Assembly: GCF_029227915.1 (NCBI RefSeq)
Contig: NC_079886.1
Location: 17,336,501-17,400,500 of the forward strand
Length of the DNA stretch: 64,000 bases
DNA from: Hydractinia symbiolongicarpus
Taxonomy: Eukaryota > Cnidaria > Hydrozoa > Anthoathecata > Hydractiniidae
Direction of reading: 5' to 3'
Each line of letters opens with the position of its first letter. Position 1 is the first letter of the stretch. The position numbers and the translations under genes were made by a program. The notes under the pieces were generated by a model that made no database searches, was not told the DNA's origin, and saw nothing but the letters and a program-made list of their open reading frames with translations. This document shows positions 49,495 to 61,856 of the stretch, in pieces.

Positions 49495-50170
49495 AGCTAC
49501 TTGCCAAGAAAATGTTTTCAAGATATAAAATGGCATTGAATATATCTTTCTTTGCATCAATGTAATGTGCAATATTTTCTCGATATTCTTAATGTATGAA
49601 AACTTTAGTTTTGGAAAAGGTTGCGTATTGTCAGTATGACAGGGTGAATTTAACTGTGTTCTTGCAATGCAATTGAAGGACTAGGCCAAAAACAATTCAG
49701 TGGAGAAGGTACAATTTGCTGCATATGATTTGTTTTCTATCTTTTGAAAATTTTATTTGTAGCAGTTATTTGTTCATCGTGTTTTGTTTAGCATATATCT
49801 TGTACAATGAAGCAAGTAGAGGCGTATAGTTGCAGTGAAATATAATATTCAAATCACAAAGGAAACGCAACTATACAAGATATACAAGATATATTGTATA
49901 CTATAGTGATGTACTATACATGTATATTATACTATATATCACGCGGACGAATAATTAATTCGAAAAAATAATATACACCAAACAATTTGATGTCCGATTT
50001 TGTTCAGTGTATTATTGCCAATAAGCCAGCTTTCCACTAAAAAACGCTGTAAGAAAAAACGCCAGATCAAAGCTATAAACAGATTATAGAATTTTTCAAG
50101 CAAATCAATTATCAAAAAACATTTTCTTTTCTACAAAAACAATATTTAGCATCTCGAGTTGGTAAGCATA
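49495..50170. other. Spacer between MITE and ephrin gene end
   Basis: No ORF or exon seen. 49800-49905 contains an imperfect inverted repeat (ATATCTTGTACAATGAAG...GTATAGTTG and CAACTATACAAGATATAC). Confidence 0.5.
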
Positions 50171-53100
50171 TCATGTTGAATTCTGGTCGGTTATGTGCAC
50201 AGTTACTTGTGTTGCTTGCAATCTTTTAATGGCATCTAAACAAGAATGTAGTTTATTCTGTTTTAGGTTACGCTCTGGAGAGATGTATTTTATAAATTTA
50301 TTGACGATGAAGTGTAAAGATTAAGTATAAAGAGCAATGTTTTAATAAATAGAATATTGGTGAATAAAGTTTTGAAAACATTTCGAGAATTTCCAATGAT
50401 AAACTTAAGTAAGTTTATATTTTAAATTGAAAATAAAATCTTAGGAAAAGAAGACTAGCGGCTATATTGTTAAATTGTAGCTATTAAAAAGAAGAAAATA
50501 AACGACCTAATGTTGCTTTCCTTGAGGAAATGAGGACATGGACCATTTAGATAAAGTCATTTGACATCAAAAATCAATGCTGACGTTATTATTTTTCCCC
50601 AAAAAAGGCTTTCAATTTTTTCATTATTTTAATTTATATATTACCTATTTTTCTTTTTATTTGTTAAACACAAGTATAATTATGTCAGAGTAGATAAAAA
50701 TCTATGTTACAGGTATTATACTGAAAAAAGGTTAAGTACAGCATATTAGTGCAAAAACAGTACGCAAATTCCTCAGTTAAAACATTAATAATGGCAACTT
50801 ACTTTTTTTGTGACAAAAATACAAAAAGGCTGCAACGATACCAAGGAAAAAACCAAGAACCAAAACAAGACATATAACGAGGATGTAGAGAGTTATTTTC
50901 GTACACTTTGGAAGATATTTCGGTTGCACAGTTAAAGGCGACATCGTGGTTAGTTGGCTGGGACACACTAAAATAGAAAAAGAATAATTTTTTTAATACA
51001 TACTACTGTTACTACTGGGTTTTGTATTTCCATGTTTATTACCATTTAAGCGTTCTCTTCCAGGACATAACTTTGCAGTGCTGTTGCATATAAACAATTG
51101 AAACCGCATATCCTTAGTGACGTTCACTCCTTCTGTGGAGTTCACACTCTCTATCGTTCCATCTGAAGTCGCTGCAAAAAAATATCTCTAGTAGCAAGCA
51201 TTCCACATAACACAATAAGAATATTTATAGCTAAAACTCGCAAAAAAATGTGGCCGTTTCGTGGGAAGCAACGAAAAACCAATGCTTGCACCGGAGGGAG
51301 GTTTTGAAATAGGACTTCTGGCCGGAAAACGAATATGAATTTAAAAAAATAGGTGCAAAGGTTTGGTTTTAAAGGGACAAGGAAGCGTTATTGTCAGTTT
51401 ATAAATACAATATAAACTGTTTTATCTATCCCTTCCGAAAAGTACTACCTTCGGTCAGCGTTTCGATCTCGAAAGGTCGGTCTATACTTTTGACCTCGGA
51501 TATGTTTCTAGATAAAACAGTTTATATTGCATTGTGAAACATAATATTGTTCCAAAAGTGAAAGGCTGATATATCGAATATGTATAACGCTTATACGATG
51601 TCAGGTAGATGAAGAGAATTGAAAAGATTGATTTGTCGCACCACTTTGTTAGGGTTTTCAGTGCATTAAAATATTTTTTTTAAGTAAAAAGAAATAAAAG
51701 AAAGAAATGAACTTACTGAAAAAATAAAAAGTCTTTCCATACTTATTTTCCCACTCATTGATATCTCCTCTAAATTTTGACATAAGCGAAAATGAAACCA
51801 ACATCAAATGGGCTTCGTTATTTTCCACAACTTGTTTCACTTGACATGTGTAAATTTTTTTGGATTTTCGTCCATCTCTTTTAACATATGTTTGAATATC
51901 CGACGTAACAAACATGTTGTAATAAAATTTTTCCGGATTTATTATTTTATCAGTGAATGTATTCAAAATTCTTGGACTTCCACACACAACTGTGACTGTG
52001 TCGTCAATATAAGCACTGAACTTTCTTGATGTATATCCACATTTAGTATTGTTAAATCTAAAGGTAAGAAATGCTAAACAACACACGAATAGAAAAATAA
52101 TGACTAAATGAATGACACTCTTTCACTTCCGTTCGTCTCAAGGTAGTTTCCTTGAAAAAAGATCTTAAAGGACTGTGTTCTAAGAAGGTAATTGACAAGA
52201 ATATCATAGTATGCGAAAGCACGACAAAATTAGGCCAAAAATTCATTCGATTGATTTCCACGGTTACCTGTTGCTAGACAAAATATGACAATTTAAACCC
52301 CAAAGCTAAACTAAATAAATACCGCAGCGACTTCAAGCGCGTTTTATTTATTATTTATTATTAGAACTTTATTTGCAGTTGACAAATACTGCAAATATAT
52401 ACATTCATGTACATTTTACATAGCTGTACTCAGTAAGTGCGCTAATTTACGTCAACTATATATATATACATCATAGAAAAGTAAATATTAGACATAAAAA
52501 TTTAAATGCAAAAAGAAAAGTTAAAACAAATTTTTTTTTGTTTTCTGTTTTTTCCACTCTGGTTTAAATACTAAGAAACAAAAACAGAGAGAGCGACTCA
52601 GTTACGTAATCCAAATAGAACAAATTAAAGGACACCAACACCCTCTACGAATTTTAAATTCGCTAACTGTTCGGAAATTATTGGCCGATGCAGATCTTAA
52701 TTCAAAGACTTGACTTACGAGAACTGGTGCCAAATTATTTTTTACTTTATATAGTTCTACCATTAGAGCCTGGATGTTCCTAACATGGATAGAGACAGGT
52801 GTGTCTTTTATGAGCAATTCACTAAAAGATGACTCCTCATCATTGTGCACCATGCAAAGGGAACGTTCATGTAGTCGATTTATTCGATTATTATAGCTTC
52901 TATTACAACACATCCACACTAGTGGACAATAATTGAACAAGGACTTAAAGAAAGCATTTACGAGTGTTTTTCTTTTTTCAACACTCATTACAGGTATCCT
53001 TGCAACTGCGTTTAGTTTTTGAGAAGCTTTTTTGCTCTTCTAAGAGAAATTCGTATCTAAATTAATTCCAAGTAGTCTCTCAGATTGACTACTTTCAACG

Positions 53101-56100
53101 AGAGAATTATCGACAGTCATAACAGTCGTTTCTTTACTCCTGAGTGAAAGACGGCTTTAATTTGGGTTCGCCTTCATTTTGTTGTTGCTAAACCACTGAA
53201 AAAGGAGCTTTTGACGCTATGTGTAGTAAAACTAGCACAGAATTGATAGTTTCAGCAGTTGTATACGGGGTATTATCGTCCGCATAACTTACAAAACAAT
53301 GTCACTAATAATAAGAAACATATGGCACAAAAAGATGTTAAATAACAAAGGTCCCAATATGATACCCTGTGGTACGTCGAAAATTATTTCAAGCCAAGAA
53401 CTGAAAGTTGAACTAGCCCCCGTTCTCTGTTTAAAATTTGATAAATAGTCATGGATAAGTCTAACGGATAGTAGACTAAATCCATAAGCATTTAATTTAG
53501 CAACCAAAAGTTCGTGTGAGAGACACACAAAAGCCTTTGATAAGTTAGTAAGCAGAGCTCCGAAGTGATCTCCTTTGTCAGCAGCCTTTTTCCATTTCTC
53601 GAGCATAACAAGGGGGCATTGCTGGGCACTATAGCCTTTTCTGAAACCATATTGAAATTTAGACAAAATGTTGTCAAAAAACGTAGACATTTGATTATAA
53701 AGACACTTCTCAAATAATTTAGAGGTATTTGGAAGCACACTTACTGGCCTAAACTTTTCTTTTTCGTGCTTTGAGCCTTTCTTATGGACTGGTGTTACAT
53801 TTGCTAACTTACTCATCAGGAAACTTAGCGGTATCCACCGTGTTATTAAAGTATCTTGTCAAGTATTCTGAAAATATCTTCATTTTCTTTTTTTAGTTTC
53901 GTTGGAACATCTGATTTCTGTGTAGTTTTTCATGGATTGAGATTTCTTATTTCTCTTTGCATTTTCTCTTTTTCTACGTGAGAAAAGGAGAAATGTGAAA
54001 CCTTAACTTTCTTCTGTATTGCAAGAATGCTGGGATCATTTCAGAACTTGATGATTGCTTTTATTGTTTTATCACCTACATTTTAAAAAAAATCATCTTC
54101 GAGGGAATTGATGCGTACTTTCTAGGAAGAAAATAAGGTTAAAACAGGGAAAAACTTAACTCAGGTCTCAAAATTGACGAGTTCACATTTTAGGTCACAC
54201 CACTGCTTTGTAGTTACTTGTGGGTAAATTCAATTTAGTATTTCTAAGCATAATTTTGTGCTTAAAGCTAGCGGAAATGCCATGTATGGATCGAAACAAG
54301 CTTACGTATATTATAAGAAAATAATTTACAAAGCTAGCCACCGCAATGATGAACTCAACCTGTGAGGTCTTTGGAAACAAGACTACGGTCGTGAAATAGC
54401 AAGCTTGTTGCTCATGTCATAATCACTGATTTTTGAGGTCAACATCTAGTTCCAATTTCAACATTACAACGATTTCAGGTTTTATTTCTTACGTTATACG
54501 TTTTCGTTTCAACTGTTGAATTGTTTAAATTTTGTTTTTCTATTTGTGTTCTAAATTGATAAAAAACTTTCATCAACTTTGAAAACTCAACTTTTATGAC
54601 AGGAACGTATTTTTTTGAAGATAAAACTGGACTTATCTGTCTCGTACTCATCTGCAATAACATAATGTTTGTATGTAAGAATATCACCCAACAGAATCAA
54701 AAACATCATAACAATAAAAATGGAAATCATTTTCTTTCTCATTGAGATACGTCATATCGAACATTGGGTTGCTGATCGGAAACAAACTGGCACATTCATG
54801 GTTTCTTCATGCTAACATTAGGCGGCGCATTCAAAATTTAATCCAACATCGTAAACGTTCGATCTAATATGAAATGTTGGATGCATTTGACTCACAAATT
54901 TTGAAAATTAAAAAAGAAGAAAATAATCGTGTTAAATGATGAACTTTGAGATCGATCAAACTTAGGATGAACGATAATCGGTTTGGGGACACAGATAGGA
55001 CGAGAGATGACAAAAAAGAAGGCAACCAAGAAACGACAAGGTACTGATGAATTATCGAAAAGCAATTGGATTCATTACGACCAAATATCCTTTTCAGTTG
55101 CAGTTGCAAAAGCTAAGAGTATAGACACTTAAAAAAATTAGTTTACCAGAAGAGGATAGAGAAAGAGGTGTCAACTACAACAGCAGTACCTCAAAAACGT
55201 CGATTGCAGAAAAAACCCCGTAACAGCAAGAGCAGTTACTTCAGAAAAGAATAAATCGCCGCCACAAAAAAAAATTATTTTGCAATGTATGTGGACGAAA
55301 AATTATTGATTTTGAAAAAAAGCAGCAAACAAATTACGAAAAAACGCATATCTGACGGTCTATTTGAAGCTGAGATTTCATCGTACATATCAGAAGCAGG
55401 TGAAAGAAACCATTTTGAATATTATTATCGACCTGTGCAACAATTCATCGGCGCTCATCAGTCCCAACATCGGGCAGTTTTTTACTCCGAAATCTCATCA
55501 ACGTACAGAAACCCCAAGTAAAAATAGCTTTCAATATTCACCCCACAAGGCCAAGGTCAAGCATCATTCAGCCCGAACAAGGAGCACAAACTTACACGAT
55601 CATGATAAACAATAATTAGATATATTTTTGTTCTTATAGTTTCGATTACATTTTTCTTTAAAAGACCGGATAACAAAACAGTAATAGATAAACAAAATTA
55701 AACACATCTATTTTATTACTTCCAATTAGCAATACTTCCATTGCGATTTTCCCATTATTTATAAAAAAGTCTCTAACGGATTTGATATGCTAATTTGCAT
55801 TGTGTCTCCTTCAAGGAACTTCCAGGGAATAAAACGATTCAGTGGGGTTGTCAGAACGCCATCCGCCATCCGCAATTTCTCTGTCTCCCAAAATACTATT
55901 AGCAAAAAAAGTTAGGCTGAATTAGGGCTTTTGCTCAACATGTTGTGTAGCGTGAGTGTCAAAGGTTGACATCTTGAACATATTTTGGTTAAGATTAATA
56001 ATACTAAAAAAAATTCTGCATCTGTTTAGCCAAAATCTCAAACATAGTTTCAAAAATTCTACAAGCCCTACTATGTCTGCAGTTATAAACTCGCCTTTCT

Positions 56101-58301
56101 TCGTTTAAACCCTATCGAGAAAAATACTTTCAGCGCGAAAGGATCATCCCTCAAAAAAATATAGGGAATAATGTTTCGTCAGCTTGCACCTCGGCTGATT
56201 CAGTCTGGATCCCTTGGAGAAAAGTGGTTCTGTTCCAGCATCAGCAGACAAACATTCGAATTCTGTAGCTGCAATAACCATCAAAATTATAAAGTGTGTA
56301 TGCTTATAATTGTAATAGAGTCGCCATTTTTCTGACTTCTAGATTCTTACGCGGTTTTTGTTGATCGCAGCAAGAGCATGCCGGTAACTCCAACGAAGTC
56401 ATCCCTCTTTCGTTAATGAAGTCAGGCGCCTAACTACAGCTTTACAACACCCTCCACAATGTATCATTACTGCATTCGCCGGGATTCTATACTGAAAGCT
56501 CAGCGATTGGAACGATGTAAGTGTGGCTAAATACGGGAGAGTTTAGAAAATTATTTTTTCTATTGGTCTTGTTCCACCGAGTCTTTTCTTAGAAGAGATT
56601 ATTCTTGCTAAGAACAAACTCGAAATACATCTATCTAGAACATTTCTCGGAATCCTTGTTTACCTTCGATCATAAGTGTACGGATGATATTTGTAAAATA
56701 TCCCCTTTCTCTTCATCATTTTCTGCAGTTTCTTTTTTCCCAATATTCGAATAAGAATGTTGGATTAAAAGAGTGGATGCATTTGCGCCCGTCTGCATAG
56801 GTATTTTCTCTGTTATAATTTACATAAGAATTGCGTCTATTGCAGTGTTTTATTGCTAATAAGGTAACACACTTATAGCAGGAGAGCATAAAGAGCCAAC
56901 CGTTAGGTAAGTAAGATTTTCCCCAATGACGGTAAACTTTGTGCACATCTCTTTAGTGAGCTAAAGTAATGTAAAAACCTAGCAATAGAAATGTCGCTTG
57001 TTAAAATTGATCTCTATTTATCTAAACTGTAAATTGAAAAGACAAAGCTGTAATGGCGAGATAATTATGTAGCCTTTACATAATTTTGTTATAGTTGTTG
57101 TCATAGCTTGAATTTATAAAATTTCCTCTCTCTTTTTTGCTTGCTTTGTTCCCAACTACTATAAATAAATTTATGTTATTTTGTGTGTTATTAACCGTCT
57201 GGATTTTTCAAGCAGGCAATACGGGTTTTTAGGCATTCTGATTGGCTTAGCGCTCTTGACGACGTGCCGATATTTTGCGGTATTGCCCGTCGTCAAGAAA
57301 AATGGTAGCTTAAAATGTAAACAAGCACGAAAAAAATATTTAAGAAGCATTAGAAATGATTATATATCTAACTCCTACAATAAATTTATCGATAAAAACA
57401 TTTTCATAAAACAAAACAATGTCAAGTTTAACAGTTAAAATAACCAGATTCACCAACATTTGTCTGGATGCTTCTTTTACATGGCTAGTTAACTAGGTAC
57501 ATTGTCCATAAAGAAACGATGATCTGATATCCAGTTTTATCAAAAATACTAAATGCAGGGCGACGGAATCATAAAAAATACATCTCCTCTCAATTCCTGA
57601 TTCGTTCCTTCAGCTTTGTGGTTACCGAGTCAATATAGAATTCGTTGAAGCCCATGTTATACTTGGCTAGCTAGCTAGTTAAAAAAATTACTGCAGTATT
57701 CGTTGTAACTATATTTTAGCTGCGCATTCAACTTTACACATTATTCTGTACGTGTCGAACATTGTAATGTTTTGTTTACAAAGTTTTATTCTATAGGGAC
57801 TTTCGAATTCTAAATGGATTGTTTGTTTTTAGACAGGACTCTTTCGAATTTTGACCTCGAGTGTTAACAAAAGTAGTGCTAGTGAATTATATTATTATAA
57901 GAACACTAAACTAAAATTCTGATTTTCTATTTTTATCTAACTTAGACGGTTAACAAATACAATAATAACCAATTACCCTGTGCTGTACCGAAAATATCGC
58001 CCTCAGTCATTGCACCGACCTTGCAAGCTCGGTAGGCACTTAGACCCCGGGGGATATTTTGCGGTACAGCCCGGGGTAATCATTTATTATTGTATTATGA
58101 ACACACTTTTATAATGTCAACTGTGACCCTTTCTGTGTAAAGCTATTATTTTCGTACATGAAAACTTCAATAATAATTAAAATTTACTCACATTGGATTC
58201 CTTGGATCCCAAAGTATGTTTGGATGCATATATGCTTGGCACTTCTTCACCATTAACAACGGAAGCAGTATAACAGTGATCGCAAAATGTTTTCCCTTCA
58301 T
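50171..58301 (-). CDS. Ephrin-B-like transmembrane ligand
   Basis: Membrane-bound ligand for Eph receptor tyrosine kinases in contact-dependent signalling. Exons: 58192-58301 (signal peptide MKGKHFAITVILLPLLM, then NILWDPRNP), 51717-52057, 51043-51171, 50803-50967 and a tentative 50171-50235. Phases agree and give 269 residues. Ephrin hallmarks: WDPRNP|IF split at the first junction; YIDDTVTVVCGSP; KIYTCQV; KTFYFFSTTSDGTIES; RFQLFICNST. A transmembrane helix (about 217-244, YILVICLVLVLGFFLGIVAAF) followed by KK makes it B-type. Only one of the two usual ephrin disulfides appears possible. The 65-nt last exon gives a short tail (NAIKRLQATQVTVHITDQNS) and is the weakest part. Intron 1 (6.1 kb) contains a LINE fragment and foldback repeats. 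Confidence 0.85.
51408..51529. repeat. Foldback repeat with perfect 20-bp arms in ephrin intron 2
   Basis: Arms 51408-51427 and 51510-51529 (CAATATAAACTGTTTTATCT and complement) around an 82-base loop rich in short TTCGAAA-type words. No coding capacity; MITE-like. Confidence 0.8.
52602..53880 (-). pseudogene. LINE reverse transcriptase fragment inside ephrin intron 1
   Basis: Non-LTR reverse transcriptase pieces in order on the minus strand: SKLANVTPVHKKGSKHEKEKF, FRPVSVLPNTSKLFEK, FQYGFRKGYSAQQCPL and FDVPQGIILGPLLFNIF (53816-53289); the catalytic YADD in another frame (near 53275-53290); then FNYCPLVWMCCNRSYNNRINRLHERS (52988-52602) with an in-between frame carrying SNNKMKANPN. Frameshifts and stops make it dead. 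CR1/Jockey-type by resemblance. Confidence 0.8.
53900..57200. other. Inside ephrin intron 1: no supported gene
   Basis: Several short ORFs occur. One at 54742 (minus) begins with a signal-peptide-like hydrophobic run but lacks a good donor. Nothing else is gene-like. Confidence 0.5.
54318..54395 (+). repeat. Dispersed repeat, copy 1
   Basis: AAGAAAATAATTTACAAAG then CCACCGCAATGATGAACTCA, matching 61484-61555 with a 7-base insertion in the latter. Identity unknown. Confidence 0.7.
57255..57297. repeat. Small inverted repeat
   Basis: CTTGACGACG (57255-57264) and CGTCGTCAAG (57288-57297) around GATATTTTGCGGTATTGCC, a core shared with the foldback at 57957-58095. Confidence 0.6.
57957..58095. 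repeat. Foldback element with nested palindrome
   Basis: Imperfect arms of about 46 bases (57957-58002, 58049-58095: AATACAATAATAACCAATTA... and complement). The centre holds the 18-bp palindrome CCGACCTTGCAAGCTCGG (58016-58033). GC-rich inside an AT-rich intron. Confidence 0.8.
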
Positions 58302-58733
58302 TTCACACGTACCGTCAAGTCATTAAGTTGATTTATAACACTTAAAGGACCTTTTTAGCTATTCCTTGGTATGATTCAAGCTAACTAAAATGTAATTACG
58401 TTTTTTACATTGAAAGATCACACCTTCTTTTCTGTCGATTCTAGCAAACATTAGTTGATATGAAACAGCAAAGAAATGAGATTTATAATGATGCCACACC
58501 TTTGTAATTGTCATCTAGCTGGCAACTTGATAAAATTATAATTTTCAGCTGTCTACATTTTACATTAATGTAAACTAAATTTTTTATTAGTCAGCTTTGA
58601 CATGACGCGAGTTAAAACAAAAACGTGATCTCGTTTTGCAATCATTAACTAGCCTTTAATTGCTTTTATGAAAATAATAGAATGTGTACACACAATAAAT
58701 GAAAATAGTTAATCTTTTTTAACTGGTTGAATG
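58302..58733. promoter_or_regulatory. Ephrin upstream region
   Basis: About 430 bases between the ephrin start codon and the left end of the hAT remnant. It must hold the proximal promoter; no specific element recognised. Confidence 0.4.
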
Positions 58734-58736
58734 TCA

Positions 58737-61391
58737 GGCCCGGCGGAAGCACCACGGCAACGCCGGTTTTGGCCGCAGGACTTTTTTACTGCCAAGGAAA
58801 TTTGTTTTCAATATTTTTCTTTTACACATCACATAAAATGCGCGTTATTTGAACAAATCACAAGGGGTTGTTAGGGGTTTGTCGGAATATCAAGAATTTT
58901 GTTTCAAAAAGATATACGAGCAAGAAATTGAATAATGGTGAAATTATCATCTGCTTCAGAAATAAGAAATATACAAAAGTTTAAAACAATAAATTTATAA
59001 AGGCTATTTATTTGAGGCCAGAGCATATTGTAAACAAAATAATAAAACAAAAGGATAAATGGGAAATCATTGCATTGCATTCGAAAAAAACACTTTCGTT
59101 TGTTTTGTTCGTGGACGTTTGTTCGCTTGTTGATGGTGAAGTAAAAACTAAATTATGTGAATGTGAATTTAATTTTTTAGTCATGGCGAAAATAAAGTTT
59201 GAAGGCGTTCCAGAAATTGGTGAAAGTCCAAATCAACCTAAACAGTTTCGTTTTCCAGATCGTAAATTTGGAAGTTCGAAAATCGTTACAAGACTTTTCT
59301 TGAAGACATGGTTCGAAAAATTCCCTTGGCTACATTTCGATGAGTCCAATGATCGTGCATTTTGTCACACATGTATCACTGCATATAACAAGGGACATAT
59401 GATAACAGCTGATGACACAACTAAATCTGCATTTATATCTTCTGGCTACACTAACTGGAAGGACGCTCTCACTAAAAAACGAGGTTTTGCTCTGAACAGT
59501 CGAAATGCCATATATGCAGTCACGTGTGTAGTTATCATACCTTCAATTACAGTGGATGTCGGTGAACTGATTAGCGAAAAACACTCAGATGAAAAATCAG
59601 CCGCTCGTCAAGCCTTGCTAAAGATCCTGTCAAGGATACAATTTATGCACGTCAAGCGTTACCAATCTGTGGAGACAGTAATGGAGAACTTAAATCTAAC
59701 GCGATTCAATTTTATCGGCTACGCGGAGAAGACGAACATTCCTTGTTGGAGCGGGTTAAACGTAAAGGGAGTAACCATACAAGTCCCGATATGCAGGAAG
59801 AGATGCTAAAGGTTATGGGACTAAAGATCTTACGGGATATTGCAAGTAAGATCATCAACGTAGAGTTTTTTGCAGTTATGGTCGATGAAACAGCGAATGT
59901 ATCGAACACTGAACAACTTGTTTTATGCATAAGGTTGGTAGATGACAATTCGAATGCCCATAAGGAATTCATTGGGCTGCATTCATTAGAGGTCACCAAT
60001 GCTGATACTATCGTTGCCGTGATTAAAGATATATGGCTGAGTATGAACATTTCTTTGAACAAATGTCGTAGCCAATGGTATGATGGATGTTCGACAATGA
60101 AGGGACAGAAATCGGGAGTCGCAAAGCAGATCAAAGACATCGAGGAGAAAGCTTTATTTACTCAATGCTACACACACTCACTCAACGTGGCAGTAGGTGA
60201 CGCAATAAAGAACAGTAACGTGATGAAGGATGCTCTCGAAACGACATTTGAAATTACAAAGCTGATTAAAAAATCACCAAAGAGAGACGCCATACTTGAT
60301 GCCATCAAGAAGGAAGCTGCAACCATCAACTCCAACGAGAATCGAATTGAAACTATAACGTTGTTATGTCCAACTCGCTGGACAGTTCGTGCCAAATCCT
60401 TAGGAACCATATTGAGAAATTACACATATCTAAAGGAACTTTGGGAGTGGGTTGTTAATAATTGTTCAGATACCGAAATGAAAGCTCGCATCCGGGGTGT
60501 TGATGCTTGTATAAGATCATTTGACTATGTTTTTAGTGTTTATTTGGGAGAACTTATCTTGTCTCATAGTGACAATTTAAGTAAAACGCTTCAAAGTTCT
60601 ACTCTATCAGCTGTACAGGGCCAAGATTGTGCCAATTTGACTATCAAAGTATTGGAAAAATTGAGAAGCGAGTAAAATTTCGATCTTTTCTGGGAGAATG
60701 TCAGCTCAAAAGCCAAATCATTGGACGTGGATGAACCGAAACTTCCAAGAAAACGCGGTACTCCGAAGAGGTTAGAAGATTTCCATGGTTATGGACCTGC
60801 CAAGCCAATTCAACTTGATAAACCAAAAGATCTCTACCGCAAGCACTATTACGAAGCCCTGGATCATGTTGTGAATTGCATCAAAGAAAGATTCAATCAA
60901 GAAGATTATCGAAAATATGCTGCGTTTCAAGAGCTTATTCTCAAAGCTGCCAGAAAACAGCCGTTCTCTACCGAGTTGGAGGAGGTGCTACAGTTTTACA
61001 ACAGCGATTTCGATGGATCTCTTTTGAAGTCAAAGTTAACAATGTTCGAGGAAGACTTTCCCAAAATTAATTCAGATGTAAATTTCACTGATGTGGTGAA
61101 GTATTTAAAAGGTCTTCATGTTGGCAAAAAACACTTTTCTCTGAAGTATTTTGACTCGCAAAATTAATTCTGGTTTTCCCAGCGACAAATGCCACAAGTG
61201 AACGGTCGTTTAGTGCACTGTGCCGTGCAAAAATGTACCTGCACAGTACAATGACCCAAAAACGTCTGAATCATATCATGATGTTACACGTACATAAAGA
61301 TCGAACTGATGCGTTAGACCTCGTTGATGTTGCTAATATTTTTGTGAGTGGATCCGAGCACCGTATTTCAATTTTCAGTAAATTTCAATAA
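58737..61391 (+). mobile_element. hAT-type transposon remnant (left end and coding region)
   Basis: CAGGCCCGGCGGAAGC at 58737 looks like a hAT terminus (CAG start). No matching right terminus was found in the window, so the element is truncated or its right end has decayed. Confidence 0.5.
59183..61391 (+). pseudogene. hAT transposase (ZMYM1/TTF-finger type), four breaks
   Basis: ATG at 59183 (MAKIKFEGVPEIG). Order of parts: TTF-like zinc finger (LFLKTWFEKFPWLHF, DRAFCHTC, FISSGYTNWKDAL); frameshift near 59640; RLRGEDE then the RNase H-like core (VMVDETANVSNTEQLVLC, WYDGCSTMKG, FTQCYTHSLNVAV, LCPTRWTVRA); a TAA after VLEKLRSE (60673-60675); a helical region to 61167; a second frameshift; then the hAT dimerisation segment FPATNATSERSFSAL to TAA at 61389. 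The DDE-like core residues are preserved but the frame is not. Confidence 0.85.
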
Positions 61392-61483
61392 ACTGCCAAA
61401 TTAAAAGGAAACGTTCTTGTAAAAACAAAAGGAACACAAGTATCTTTTTAGCAATTATGTTAGTTTTTAGTTTATAGAAAAGA

Positions 61484-61555
61484 AAATAATTTACAAAGAG
61501 GTTCCAAGCCACCGCAATGATGAACTCAACCTGTTGGGTCTTTGGAAATAAGCTA
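61484..61555 (+). repeat. Dispersed repeat, copy 2
   Basis: Matches 54318-54395 (AATAATTTACAAAG; CCACCGCAATGATGAACTCA; GTCTTTGGAAA). Lies just outside the hAT coding region. Confidence 0.7.
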
Positions 61556-61856
61556 GAGGTTGTACTCCACTAGAGAACATGCCTCTAAAAGCACAATTCT
61601 GCCTTTTTACAAGGAATTAATTAAAAAAATATAAAAAAAATAAAAAGGACACAACACATTTGAAAAGATGAACAGAACTTTAACCAAGGGCAGGTAGGTT
61701 TCGACCCATATTTCTGAACCTAAGTACCCTGGATGTCTAGCTGCGTCACCTCGAAAAGGTCTGCGGGTGGTCATCAGCAGAAACTAGACATCCCTATCTT
61801 CCTAACATAAACTTTTACCACTTTCTGTTCAACTCTGCTATTCTTTGTTTTTAACT

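Noticed and set aside
50803-52057. Immunoglobulin-like allorecognition (Alr-type) receptor
   Set aside because: First impression from the C...C spacing and membrane helix; the KTFYFFSTTSDGT and WDPRNP motifs fit an ephrin much better.
52058-52261. Hydrophobic ORF directly upstream of the ephrin domain exon as alternative first exon
   Set aside because: No donor in the required phase; joining in the available phase creates a stop.
54652-54742. Signal-peptide-like ORF (MRKKMISIFIVMMFLILL) as first exon of the ephrin gene
   Set aside because: Phase would fit, but the donor (gtacga) is poor. The exon at 58192-58301 also fits in phase, has a consensus gtgagt donor and supplies the conserved WDPRNP ephrin residues.
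55285-55615. Two overlapping ORFs of about 80 codons
   Set aside because: No motif, no splice partners, ordinary composition; likely chance inside an intron.
61731-61790. Possible tRNA-derived SINE (GGTTTCGACCC box and GGATGTCTAG/CTAGACATCC stem nearby)
   Set aside because: No A box or cloverleaf; only a lone inverted repeat.
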